A DNA stretch of 34,407 nucleotides from Pseudomonadales bacterium. GTDB taxonomy: Bacteria; Pseudomonadota; Gammaproteobacteria; Pseudomonadales; Azotimanducaceae. The position numbers were made by a program, and so were the translations under genes. The stretch covers positions 1-34,407 of the forward strand of contig JANQKS010000046.1 of assembly GCA_028281005.1 (NCBI GenBank). The letters are read 5' to 3'. Below are positions 8,367 to 17,113 of the stretch, one piece after another (the stretch's first letter is position 1; every line of letters begins with the position of its first letter). The notes beneath the pieces were generated by a model. The model did no database searches. It was not told where the DNA came from and saw only the letters and a program-made list of their open reading frames with translations.

Positions 8367-11360
8367 CTAGCGAGCAAACTCATACAACAAATCCATAGAT
8401 GAATTTACATCATTGGTCGCTTCTAAGCGCCACCGCTCGTTCAGATGATAGCGAATGATCAAAGCACTCACCGCAGAAAGGGCGTTGTAGCTGTAGCGCA
8501 CATAGAGATCTTCGGTAATTCTTTTGCCGGCAACAATGGCGACGTCGTTCTGCTCCGCGGCGAGGGCCGAAAGCTCATCTAAGCCCAGCGCACCGCGCAG
8601 TTGCTCCACCACACCTTGGGTTTGGGACAGCCCCAGACTAATGGCAGCCGACAGTAACTGGTTACTGTCGGCGTCCGAAGCTTCGTTAAAGTCTCGCCCT
8701 AACACCAAAAAAGACAGCGCTCTGGTTTCGTTCATCACCGGTTGTGAATACACGCTTGTTTTAAGCGCGTCCGCGCGTCCGCTGATGCGAAGGCCAACTT
8801 GTAAAGGTGGTGTGTAGTCCTTGATGTCCCGCGTGGCGATTAAGTCCACGTACGGAAGATTGGGATCACCTGAGAAGAGAATACGGCCTTCTTTGACTTT
8901 AAGCGTCTGCCCGCTGGCGCTCAACGACCCATCAGCCACGGTTAACTCACCGTGCAAGGCCACCACCTCGGTGCCGGAAATTTGCGCTTCCACGGTGCCG
9001 GTTAAACGCACCGCTAAGGCAAGTAGATCCAACCGCACATCATCCCCCAACGACACCTGTAAGGTGCCTTGCACAGTGTTTGTCGATGCATTCGCCTCTG
9101 GCAGCGAACGCCCTCGGACACGCACGTCTGCCACTGGTTTGGGTAAGGAGGTGGGCAAGGTTTTCACCGTCACTGCCGCGGATGGAATATGCGCTTGACC
9201 GGTAAAGCGGGCCTGACCCTGTCGCGCGATAAGGTGTGCGGAAGGAATGGCGGTCACATCCCACATGTCCGATTGCAGGCGCAACCCTGTGCTGGCGACA
9301 TCCGCTTGCATGTCGGCATCCAGTCTGTAGCCATCACCCTGCCCGCGGATGGACAGGGCGCCGCCTTGTTCGGATTGTGCCGTGCCTCGCACCTGCCAAC
9401 CTTGTTCATCCGCTTGCCAAGCCAAATCAATCTCTGAGAGCTCCAGCGCCGGATCAGACCATTTAAACGCGCCTTGCTGCCAGGTTCCCTGGGCAGCGAG
9501 GCGCGGTTCACCGATTCTGCCGGAAAGCTCGGCGTCCGCGTGGATGGCGCCTTGTAGATGTTGTAAGGCCAAGGCGTCTTGATCCTGTAGCGGCAAAGTT
9601 TCCGCATCTAACTCAACCCGAAGGCTGCCTTGTATCTGGCTATCCCTCGACCACCCATCCGCTTCAAGGTTGGCCTGCCATTGCAAGCCTGGCTGCGCGG
9701 CGGATGCATCCAGCAAAACCGACGCAGATGAGAACCGCGTCTTAAGCGTTGCGTCGGGCAGCCAGTCAAAGCGGCGTCCCCCGGCGCTGAAATCGAGACC
9801 CTGGGTGCTCAACTCAGCTTCTCCACGCCAATCGTGGCCCTGCAGCTGCCAGCGCCACGATCCGTTGAGACGAGTGCCATCGGCAAAAGTGAGCTCGCTG
9901 GTACCGTTCAGGACAGCCAGAGGGAAATCGGACACGCGGCCCTGCATCGAAGCACTTGATTCCGACAAGGTGCTGGCCTCGATGCACACTTCGCCAAAAC
10001 CGGTCCAGCAATGTGGCGTCACGTTCCACCACGCACCGCGGCGCTGCACCACAAAAGCAGCGGTATTCCGCAGGCGCAAATCCGCATAGGTGACCTGCGC
10101 ACCGCTTTCAATAGCGATGCTGGTTTGCTCACTGAGCACTTCACGAAGAACCCCTTTAACCGTGCCTTCTCGCCATTGGGCGTCAAATACCAGCTCATTA
10201 ATGGGCCCCTGAGCAGACACCTTGATGGTTTCAACAGCCATTTGATTGGTAGTCAGTCGCGTCGACTCGAGGGCCAGCTCAAGTTGATCGTTTTGCCAGT
10301 CCAATTGCAGCACAACATCTCCACCAACACCGATCTCTAGCGGGGCTACGTCGGTGCTGGTGATTCTGAAGCGGGCTTGCGGCTCCGGTTGCAGACTCAC
10401 TTGTCCCGCCAGATTCAAAACTTTAGCCAACTTGGCATCGCCGACGGTCAGCAACATAGCCTCGCCCAAGTCCGCATCCACCTGGCCTTGCACTGCATAA
10501 CCCAAGATGCGACCGTCCGTATCGATACGCCAGGATTCACCGCTCCCCACCACTGCGGTAGATAGACTTAATGCGGGATCGTTGCTGCTGTGCTGTAACT
10601 CAGCGTGAATGGTCGGCCAATCCCGCAACTCAAGAACCCCTTCGCTGAGCACAGGAGAATGCTCTAACAAGTGTAAACGGTGCGTCACGGTTAACCGCGT
10701 CAATGGTCCTTCTGCGGTCAAGCGGCCACGCGCTTCTTCGCGAAACCAGGTGAGGGCAAGGTCTATGTCCATAGGGGCTGCGGTGATGCTTCTTAAGGCC
10801 ACGCGCCCATCCACTTGTATACCCGAGCTGGCCAGGCGCACGTCGCTTAACTCCAGCCCCGCATCGGTCCAAGCCCCGGTTAAGTGCAAATCGCTGAGCG
10901 TGGTGGCGTCATAGGTCACTTTTTTCAGGTGCGCTGAGTGCAGGTACACCGATAAAGGCAAAGTCGGCAGCGATAAGTCCGCCAAAACCAGCGCGGATGA
11001 TGCCGCTGTAGTTGCCGAAGCATCTGCTGGAACGTTAGCCAAAGTATCAATTTGTAGTTCGCCGACTGCGAGGCTTGTGACCTGTAAGGCCTGTAAATCA
11101 AGCAGCGGCCAAAGCTCAACCTCAACCTTTACGTCGCGCAACACCACGCTCGGCTCCGCCGCGTACCGCACCCGTGTGATGTGCACGCCGTCAATAAGAT
11201 TACCGCTCAGTTCGCCAAGCTCTAATCCAGGCACGCGTTTGACGACTTCACTGCCAAGCAACTGGGTACCGCGATCGGTGGCAAGCAGCCAGGTTGCCGC
11301 GGCCGCCAGCATCGCGCCCAACAACAGCACCAGCGCCAATAGCAGCCCAAACCAGCGCAT
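8367..11360 (-). CDS. tamB: TamB, inner-membrane translocation/lipid-transport subunit (DUF490)
   Basis: A 997-residue AsmA-like/TamB protein. It opens with a single membrane anchor (MRWFGLLLALVLLLGAMLA), continues as a long beta-rich repetitive region predicted to form a hydrophobic groove across the periplasm, and ends with the DUF490 domain (about 650-997), whose final stretch is NERWRLEATNDVNSSMDLLY. TamB works with TamA in outer-membrane protein insertion and is also linked to phospholipid movement. The preferred start is the ATG at 11358-11360, which shares one base with the tamA stop (TGATG); a TTG one codon upstream is possible. The length is somewhat shorter than the 1259 residues of E. 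coli TamB, within the range for the family. Confidence 0.92.
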   Translation of the reverse strand: MRWFGLLLALVLLLGAMLAAAATWLLATDRGTQLLGSEVVKRVPGLELGELSGNLIDGVHITRVRYAAEPSVVLRDVKVEVELWPLLDLQALQVTSLAVGELQIDTLANVPADASATTAASSALVLADLSLPTLPLSVYLHSAHLKKVTYDATTLSDLHLTGAWTDAGLELSDVRLASSGIQVDGRVALRSITAAPMDIDLALTWFREEARGRLTAEGPLTRLTVTHRLHLLEHSPVLSEGVLELRDWPTIHAELQHSSNDPALSLSTAVVGSGESWRIDTDGRILGYAVQGQVDADLGEAMLLTVGDAKLAKVLNLAGQVSLQPEPQARFRITSTDVAPLEIGVGGDVVLQLDWQNDQLELALESTRLTTNQMAVETIKVSAQGPINELVFDAQWREGTVKGVLREVLSEQTSIAIESGAQVTYADLRLRNTAAFVVQRRGAWWNVTPHCWTGFGEVCIEASTLSESSASMQGRVSDFPLAVLNGTSELTFADGTRLNGSWRWQLQGHDWRGEAELSTQGLDFSAGGRRFDWLPDATLKTRFSSASVLLDASAAQPGLQWQANLEADGWSRDSQIQGSLRVELDAETLPLQDQDALALQHLQGAIHADAELSGRIGEPRLAAQGTWQQGAFKWSDPALELSEIDLAWQADEQGWQVRGTAQSEQGGALSIRGQGDGYRLDADMQADVASTGLRLQSDMWDVTAIPSAHLIARQGQARFTGQAHIPSAAVTVKTLPTSLPKPVADVRVRGRSLPEANASTNTVQGTLQVSLGDDVRLDLLALAVRLTGTVEAQISGTEVVALHGELTVADGSLSASGQTLKVKEGRILFSGDPNLPYVDLIATRDIKDYTPPLQVGLRISGRADALKTSVYSQPVMNETRALSFLVLGRDFNEASDADSNQLLSAAISLGLSQTQGVVEQLRGALGLDELSALAAEQNDVAIVAGKRITEDLYVRYSYNALSAVSALIIRYHLNERWRLEATNDVNSSMDLLYEFAR

Positions 11361-13090
11361 CAAATGTCTGGGCCCAAGGAGATGTGTAACCTAACCAGTT
11401 GATCCGAATCTTGCATGGGGTGGGCAAGATCGACACGTATCGGGCCCAGCGGAGAAAACCAGCGTAGGCCCACGCCAAAACTCTGACTGAAGTTAGGCTT
11501 GTCTATGAAGGCGCTGCCTACATCTGTAAAGAGCGCCATCGACCAACGACCGTTTATCGGGGTGTCAAATTCCAGCGAACCGACCACCAGGCGGTCACCG
11601 CCGATCACACGACCGGTATCATCCTCTTCCCCCAGCGACTCCAGCGCGTAACCGCGCACCGAGCGATCGCCTCCGGCAAAGAAGCGCAGGGATGCCGGTA
11701 ACTCGGCAAAACTGTCCTGCCAACTGTAGCCCGCCTCCGCCCGCAGCAACACGCGGCTACGGCCAATAAAGGGCAATATTTGCTTCGCGCTGATACGCAG
11801 CTGAATAACATCGTTGTCCGAGAGCAGTGACTCACTGCCGCCTCGGATGTCCACGCTGAAGCGTCTACCGCCGCGGGGACGCGGCGCATCTATGCTACTG
11901 GTGTAGCCGAAGTTACCGCCCAGTAGCAGCAGTTGCGAACGACCCTCTTGATCCGAGACGTCAAAATCTTCGACCCGATAATCCAGGTAGGTGGTCTGGG
12001 TCCAATGACGGCTGAGCCGAGACGTTCTACGCAGTCCCATGCCGAGGGTGTCGCTTTTAGCCGTATCGGTATCTTCGTAGGCATAACGCGCGTCCAGGGC
12101 ATACCATTCGTGGTTCGGATTCCCGTAAGGCCAGCGGTATTCAGTTTTTATGTTTCCGGACACCGGTGACAGTAGCGACGATAATCTTAGTCGGTGGCCG
12201 TGTTTGTTGAGGTAGCGGGAATCCGCTTCGGCCCGCACTCTGGGGCCGGTATCGGTGGCAAATCCGGGTCCGGCGAGATACGACCACTGATTGGCGGGCG
12301 TGGCCGTGATGCTCACCGGCACCTTGCCGTTTGTGCGCCGGTCTAACGCCGGGGAGACACGCACCGAGCCGAAGTAATCGCTGCTGATGAGATTGTTGTA
12401 GGTTTGCAGCACTTGTTCGTTGACGAGGAAATCGCCTTCATCAAACTCAATAAACGCTTGCATGAGATCATCGCGCAGGACCGTTTGTTCGATTTTCAAA
12501 GGATCGATGACGTAGCGCGGGCCCGGCTTTACCAGCCAATTTACTGCGGCGCGATTGTCCGCCAAGTCGACGTCCACCTCGGCCTGCTCAAAAACGGCAT
12601 CTATATATCCGGCATCAGTTAACGCAACTAGATAAGACTGTTTGATGGCATTGTACGCTTGGGGATCAAACGCGGTGGGCAATCCCGGCAACACTTGCTG
12701 CACCCGGGCGAGCGTAGGCTCGGCAACGCTACCGCTATATGCCAATTGCCATTCGGTCAGCTGCGCACGTTGGCCCAGTTGCACCAGCAAACTGCATCGC
12801 TCTGCCGTCGAGTCGGCAAACTGAATCTGGGCGGCAAAATAGCCGAGCGCATCCAGGGCTTCACGTGCCGTGTCCTGCACGTCGCGCTGATAGGCGGGCG
12901 TGGATGGGGCACACACCAGCTCGCGCTCCTCAAAATACGCTCTGATGATAGGCGTGACCGCGCGCGGGGTACCTTCGATTTTGATGGCAGCCATCGAGTC
13001 AGGCTGGGCAGTGGCGGTTGCGGCAAGCAGCACGCCCGTAACCAGCGCAAACCATCGAACTCCTCGCGCCGTTGCTCTTTTATTAGGCAA
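11360..13090 (-). CDS. tamA: TamA, outer-membrane BamA/Omp85-family protein
   Basis: A 576-residue protein with a signal peptide (about residues 10-28, WFALVTGVLLAATATAQ), three POTRA-like domains (about 30-265, including the G-Y-F/F-D pattern AGYIDAVFEQAEVDV and LISSDYFGSVRVSP), and a 16-strand barrel with the Omp85 features GGDRSVRGYALESLG, GSLEFDTPI, and the terminal VRLHISLGPDI. It pairs with TamB to assemble outer-membrane proteins, and the tamA-tamB gene order with overlapping ends is the usual one. The start appears to be TTG at 13088-13090, with GGAA seven bases upstream. No other in-frame start lies before the signal peptide. Confidence 0.93.
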   Translation of the reverse strand: MPNKRATARGVRWFALVTGVLLAATATAQPDSMAAIKIEGTPRAVTPIIRAYFEERELVCAPSTPAYQRDVQDTAREALDALGYFAAQIQFADSTAERCSLLVQLGQRAQLTEWQLAYSGSVAEPTLARVQQVLPGLPTAFDPQAYNAIKQSYLVALTDAGYIDAVFEQAEVDVDLADNRAAVNWLVKPGPRYVIDPLKIEQTVLRDDLMQAFIEFDEGDFLVNEQVLQTYNNLISSDYFGSVRVSPALDRRTNGKVPVSITATPANQWSYLAGPGFATDTGPRVRAEADSRYLNKHGHRLRLSSLLSPVSGNIKTEYRWPYGNPNHEWYALDARYAYEDTDTAKSDTLGMGLRRTSRLSRHWTQTTYLDYRVEDFDVSDQEGRSQLLLLGGNFGYTSSIDAPRPRGGRRFSVDIRGGSESLLSDNDVIQLRISAKQILPFIGRSRVLLRAEAGYSWQDSFAELPASLRFFAGGDRSVRGYALESLGEEDDTGRVIGGDRLVVGSLEFDTPINGRWSMALFTDVGSAFIDKPNFSQSFGVGLRWFSPLGPIRVDLAHPMQDSDQLVRLHISLGPDI

Positions 13091-13258
13091 AACTAATTCC
13101 GTTGTCGCTAAGCCGAACGCAGCCGCTGCTATCTTATCGTGTTGCCTACATCAGTTCTTCGGAGTGTTTTAACAGATTGTGACAGTACTGATGACCTACG
13201 GTTCAAAACTCTGCCCCTTTACCAGCGATTAATTCGATTTGATGGCACACTAGCTGCC

Positions 13259-14164
13259 ATGGAAAACATTTTGGTCTTTATAAACCAACCGCTGATTACC
13301 CTCGGCGACCAAACCATCACCATTGCACAACTATTGCTGGTGCCGGTTGTGCTGCTTGTCGGCTGGCTTGTTATCCGCTGGGGCGGCAAACTGATCAACA
13401 GCCGTTTGAGCAAAAACGAGGTCAATCCAGACGCGATCCAGCTCATCTCCAGGGCGTTTCACATCACTGCTATAGGCGTGTTGGCTTTGACCACACTGGA
13501 GTTGCTCAACGTACCGCTCACTGCGTTCGCCTTTGTCACCGGTGCCATCGCCATCGGTGTAGGTTTTGGTGCACAGAACATCATCAACAATTTCATCAGC
13601 GGCTGGATCTTGATGTGGGAACGGCCCATCAGGATCGGCGACTTTTTGGAAATTGGTGACACCCGCGGCACGGTGGAAACCATAAATACACGTTCTACCC
13701 GTATTCGCCGCATTGACGGCGTGCATTTGTTGGTACCCAACAGTCATCTGCTGGAGAATATCGTGGTTAACTGGACCTTGGTGGATCGCCTCGCAAGGTC
13801 AGTGGTGCGGGTGGGTGTGGCCTACGGTTCACCGGTTAAACGCGTGGCCGAACTCATAGAGCAAGCTGCCAGGGAAGAAACCGCGGTATTAGATGAGCCA
13901 AGCCCGCTGGTGATCTTTGAAGACTTTGGCGACAGCGCCTTAGTGTTCGACGTCTATTATTGGATTGAAGCCAACCGCGATAGGGATCTGCGCGTCATCC
14001 GCAGCAATCTGCGTTTCCGCATCGATGAGCTGTTCCGAGAAAACGACATCGTCATTGCCTTCCCCCAGCGCGATGTCCATATGGACGGCACCCTGCGCTT
14101 GGAACAACCCCTTGATGACGCATTAGAACCAGCGTTTGATCCAAAACAAAGCGACCACCGCTAA
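13259..14164 (+). CDS. Small-conductance mechanosensitive channel (MscS family)
   Basis: A 301-residue protein from the ATG at 13259. An upstream in-frame start at 13139 would add 40 residues without a membrane segment and is less likely. Membrane helices are at about 20-42 and 62-90, and the glycine/alanine-rich pore helix TM3 at about 88-115 (VTGAIAIGVGFGAQNIINNF). After it come the beta domain (RPIRIGDFLEIGDTRGTVETI with TRIRRIDGVHLLVPNS) and the alpha/beta cytoplasmic cage. The channel opens on membrane stretch to release solutes during hypo-osmotic shock. The gene is divergent from tamA and overlaps the convergent zntB by 42 bases, so its last 14 codons are antisense to the end of ZntB. 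Confidence 0.93.
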   Translation: MENILVFINQPLITLGDQTITIAQLLLVPVVLLVGWLVIRWGGKLINSRLSKNEVNPDAIQLISRAFHITAIGVLALTTLELLNVPLTAFAFVTGAIAIGVGFGAQNIINNFISGWILMWERPIRIGDFLEIGDTRGTVETINTRSTRIRRIDGVHLLVPNSHLLENIVVNWTLVDRLARSVVRVGVAYGSPVKRVAELIEQAAREETAVLDEPSPLVIFEDFGDSALVFDVYYWIEANRDRDLRVIRSNLRFRIDELFRENDIVIAFPQRDVHMDGTLRLEQPLDDALEPAFDPKQSDHR

Positions 14165-15082
14165 GCTAATCACGGCCATGATGCCGGACACAGCCCAAAA
14201 TGAGAGCTCTTCTTCAGTACCCGGCAGACCCGCTACATTCATGCCAAACAAGCCGGTAATAAAGGTGATCGGCAAGAAGATGGCAGCCACCACAGACAGC
14301 ACATACATGCGTGCGTTTTGTTCCTGAGCAATGCGATTAAGCAGTTCTTCCTGCACCACCAACGCGCGCTCTCGAACCAGATCCAAATCTTCCACGTAGC
14401 GCGTGATGCGATCTGCTTGTTCGCGCACCGCAAAGGCGTCTTCGTCGTTGAGGAGCCCTCGCGCGGACCGGTAGAGGTTTTCCAAGGCATCTCGCTGCGG
14501 CGCTAGATAACGTCGGACGACGGCTACCTGGCGGCGCAAGGCCGTGACCGCTTGACGCACTTCTGCGGCGCTGCCAACTTCGGCCTGGTCTTCAAACACC
14601 GCCATTTGCTCTTCTATCCCATCGACGACATCCGCAACGCGATCCGCCAAACGTTCGATGAGGGTCGCTACCAGGCTGGATACGTCTTTCGGCCCGCGGC
14701 CGTTTTGCAACGTTTGGCGCACGTCTTGCGCGGATAACAAACGTCTTTGCCGCACGGTGATGAGACGGTCCGGTTCGATCAACATACGCAGTGAAACCAT
14801 GTCTTCCGGATCAGCGCCCGGATTGAGGTTGACCCCGCGCAACACGACGACGGCACAATCCCCCACTTTAAAGGCGCGCGGGCGGGTATCAGTGCGGACC
14901 AGGCTTTCCGCAAGCATATGCTCGACACCCCTGCCGATCAGCCAGCTTTCCGCGTCACCGATGGAATAGTCTAGATGTAACCAGTGCTGCGCTTCATCAA
15001 CACCAGAAGGAGCTTCTGATATCTCAACGCCACCCCCTTCTCCGTCTAAACGCAGACCAAATACAAAACAATCATCAGACAA
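14123..15082 (-). CDS. zntB: ZntB-like zinc/divalent cation transporter (CorA superfamily)
   Basis: A 319-residue CorA-type protein. The soluble funnel occupies residues 1-255 with long charged helices. TM1 (about 260-279) ends in the GMN signature at 280-282 (LFGMNVAGLPG), followed by a loop with acidic residues (GTEEELSF) and TM2 (about 296-316). The C-terminus is KRWF. The VAGLPG after GMN and the overall length fit ZntB rather than CorA Mg2+ channels, and ZntB is described as a Zn2+ importer coupled to protons. The start is a TTG at 15080-15082 with GGAG seven bases upstream. The ion specificity is inferred from family resemblance. Confidence 0.85.
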   Translation of the reverse strand: MSDDCFVFGLRLDGEGGGVEISEAPSGVDEAQHWLHLDYSIGDAESWLIGRGVEHMLAESLVRTDTRPRAFKVGDCAVVVLRGVNLNPGADPEDMVSLRMLIEPDRLITVRQRRLLSAQDVRQTLQNGRGPKDVSSLVATLIERLADRVADVVDGIEEQMAVFEDQAEVGSAAEVRQAVTALRRQVAVVRRYLAPQRDALENLYRSARGLLNDEDAFAVREQADRITRYVEDLDLVRERALVVQEELLNRIAQEQNARMYVLSVVAAIFLPITFITGLFGMNVAGLPGTEEELSFWAVSGIMAVISLAVVALFWIKRWF

Positions 15083-15184
15083 ATACCAGCTCCAACCTGT
15101 CGCTATTTCCGAGTTTAGGGTGTTCTCCGTTATTGTCCACGCGCCGCGTTGAGACCTTGTCGACCTAGTGCATGCCGTCCGCGT

Positions 15185-15919
15185 TTACCAGGGCAAACGC
15201 TCACCCTGCGCTGTAAAAAAGCCACCGTGATGTGCGCTGTCAGCATGCTTCAATAGCTGATCCAGGTGTGCCGCCGTCTCGGCTGCTTGGCGCACCGGCG
15301 CCTTACGTTGACGCACGAAGGGCGCTGACAACTGCGACAACGTGGTGCCCGGATGCACGGCCATCACGACCGCATCGTTGCGCCAGCGGGCCGCTTCTAT
15401 GGCAAATGTCTTGAGGCCCATGTTCAGCGCTGCCTTAGACATGCGATAGCTGTACCACCCACCTAAGTGATTGTCCGCAATACTGCCTACCTGAGCTGAG
15501 AGCACCATTACTTTGGGCTGGTGTGATTTCTTCAACAACGGTTCTAAGCCGGCCAGCACCGCCAACGGACCTGCAGCGTTAATCTGGAACAGGCGATGCA
15601 TGTTGTGCTCGCGCAGCTGTTGCATGCGCTTTTCCGGTTTCAATTCGCCATCGTGCAACACACCGGCGGCACAAACGACAAAGTCGAGCGATGGCAAAGA
15701 CGCACACCAACGCTCGGTGTTGCGCTGAATGTTGTCTGCACATTCAAGATCCAGCGTCCGCCATGAGACTTTCTTAGCCTCACCTTCGCTATACAGAGGA
15801 ATGCGATGTGTGGCTTCAATATGCTCGATGCTCGCGTCCGTTGAGAATTGCGTCAGTAGCGCCCTGCCAATACCGCCATGTGCACCTAATAAAACACCGC
15901 TGCGGCTTTCTTTGTCCAT
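15185..15919 (-). CDS. Short-chain dehydrogenase/reductase (C-factor-like SDR)
   Basis: A 244-residue classical SDR. The nucleotide-binding glycine motif is GAHGGIG at 12-18, the NAG-equivalent VVCAAGVLHDGE is near 80-92, and the catalytic triad is Ser141 (VMVLSAQVG) with Tyr158 and Lys162 (YRMSK). HPGTTLSQLSAPF follows, as in C-factor-like members. It should use NAD(P)H to reduce or oxidise a carbonyl compound that cannot be named. The gene faces away from the MerR/photolyase genes across a 127-bp AT-rich control region. SDRs of this type are frequent members of LitR/photolyase light-response clusters, which is the likely context here. Confidence 0.88.
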   Translation of the reverse strand: MDKESRSGVLLGAHGGIGRALLTQFSTDASIEHIEATHRIPLYSEGEAKKVSWRTLDLECADNIQRNTERWCASLPSLDFVVCAAGVLHDGELKPEKRMQQLREHNMHRLFQINAAGPLAVLAGLEPLLKKSHQPKVMVLSAQVGSIADNHLGGWYSYRMSKAALNMGLKTFAIEAARWRNDAVVMAVHPGTTLSQLSAPFVRQRKAPVRQAAETAAHLDQLLKHADSAHHGGFFTAQGERLPW

Positions 15920-16046
15920 CTAAAGTCTCAAAAAACATATATATGGTGTCTATTTAGCCATATTATTCAGATTTGTCCATATTTAATGTTGACATATAGT
16001 AACTATTGTCCAAGAATTACACCCGTTCTTACCCGAGGTTAAAGAA
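15920..16046. promoter_or_regulatory. AT-rich divergent control region between SDR and MerR/photolyase genes
   Basis: This region is much richer in A+T than its surroundings. TTGACA at 15989-15994 is a full -35 consensus; a weak -10 (AAGAAT, 16012-16017) follows at 17 bases. The heptamer TTGTCCA occurs at 15973-15979 and 16006-16012, exactly 33 bases apart (about three helical turns) and flanking the TTGACA. CATAT pentamers recur across the region (CATATATAT, CCATATT twice, ACATATAG). These are candidate binding sites for the adjacent MerR regulator. No experimentally known operator was recognised. Confidence 0.5.
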
Positions 16047-16175
16047 ATGTCTAACTATCACGCGCAACCGCTTCCGCGCCCGCGCAACTCCGCAACACAG
16101 CCGCTTTGCTCACGTACCGCTGGTCACGCGGGCGGCATAAACCACCGTATTTGTAATTTCCTCAAACGATGTTAG
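16047..16175 (+). CDS. 42-codon leader ORF translationally coupled to the MerR gene
   Basis: An ATG at 16047 lies eight bases after GAGG (16035-16038) and opens a 42-codon frame ending in TAG at 16173-16175. The MerR ATG (16169-16171) lies inside its last codons (ATGTTAG overlap), whereas the MerR start has no clear ribosome site of its own. The peptide begins MSNYHAQPLPRPRNS and ends ICNFLKRC. It is basic, proline- and cysteine-containing, and resembles nothing I recognise. It may be a real small protein, or an upstream ORF whose translation opens the MerR start. If MerR starts at the in-frame ATG at 16211 the coupling would be weaker. Confidence 0.45.
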   Translation: MSNYHAQPLPRPRNSATQPLCSRTAGHAGGINHRICNFLKRC

Positions 16176-17092
16176 ACAATACTGCGACAACGAACGCACA
16201 GAGCCAGGCCATGCAACAACTCTCCATCGGGGCCGTCGCCCAACTCACCCAAATCCCCGCTCATACGCTACGCAAGTGGGAAAGCCGCCACGGCATCGCA
16301 ATTCCCTTGCGCAGCGATACCGGCCGACGAATTTACACCCAGGAACACGTAGAGCAGTTGCAGCTGATCAAGGCTTTGGTGGGCCGCGGCCATGCACTTG
16401 CGCACCTCGCTGAGTTGAGCATCGAACAACTGCGCGAATTGGCGGGCCTGCACGAACAACCCCAATCTCAAGTGCAGATCAGTTCCCTGAGCCTAGTTGG
16501 CCCTAACGTCTGTTGGTTGCTTAGCGGCAACGCTGTGGTCCAGCATCGCTACCCCGGCGAGTTGAGCGGATGGCGCACCCACAGCGGCTACGCAGACGCG
16601 GAAGCACTGGTCATTGAAAGTGACACCCTACCCCCGGAATACATCGACGTGCTGCTCGAGCTGCACACTGATCTGAGTTTGTTGGTTGTGGTGTACAAAT
16701 ATGCCTCGCGGCGCACCGTCGCTAAATTGCAAGAACATGGTGTGGTCACCCTGACCGGGCCCGTTGAAGATCGCGACATCCTCGCGCACCTGCAACCACA
16801 GGAGGCACAAGCGTTTAAGGCTTCCCCACAACGCTTCAGCAGCGAAGAGTTGGGCCGCATCGCAGCCATGAGCCCGGGGTTACAATGTGAATGCCCCAAC
16901 CATATTGCTAAGCTGCTTATGGACATCACCTCATTCGAACACTACAGCAACGAATGTGAGGACACCGACCCCGCGGAGCGCGCGCTGCATCAAAAGCTGG
17001 GCGAGATTTCCTCCCAAGCGCGGGCTTTGTTTGAAGATGCCCTGGTGGCGGTTGCGACAGCCGATGGTATCCAGCTCGCTCCTTCGCGCTAA
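16169..17092 (+). CDS. MerR-family transcriptional regulator (LitR-like, without B12-binding motif)
   Basis: A 307-residue protein with an N-terminal MerR winged helix (about residues 16-75: LSIGAVAQLTQIPAHTLRKWE, then RSDTGRRIYTQEHVEQLQLI). The start HTLRKWESRHG and context next to a photolyase resemble light-sensing LitR/CarH regulators. The C-terminal 200 residues include a possible Rossmann-like part (ALVIESDTLPPEY, LSLLVVVYKYASRRT), but the DxHxxG cobalamin motif is not seen, so it probably does not sense light through adenosylcobalamin. Likely targets are its own operon and the divergent SDR. An in-frame ATG at 16211 is an alternative start that would still keep the whole HTH. Confidence 0.8.
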   Translation: MLDNTATTNAQSQAMQQLSIGAVAQLTQIPAHTLRKWESRHGIAIPLRSDTGRRIYTQEHVEQLQLIKALVGRGHALAHLAELSIEQLRELAGLHEQPQSQVQISSLSLVGPNVCWLLSGNAVVQHRYPGELSGWRTHSGYADAEALVIESDTLPPEYIDVLLELHTDLSLLVVVYKYASRRTVAKLQEHGVVTLTGPVEDRDILAHLQPQEAQAFKASPQRFSSEELGRIAAMSPGLQCECPNHIAKLLMDITSFEHYSNECEDTDPAERALHQKLGEISSQARALFEDALVAVATADGIQLAPSR

Positions 17093-17113
17093 CTCGCGCT
17101 AAACCGAACCACC

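Noticed and set aside
13139-13258. Longer MscS start
   Set aside because: It adds 40 residues without a membrane helix and runs into the tamA promoter region.
15167-15173. CTAGTGC downstream of the SDR and ZntB genes
   Set aside because: Only seven bases, with no further similarity to the repeat end; expected by chance.
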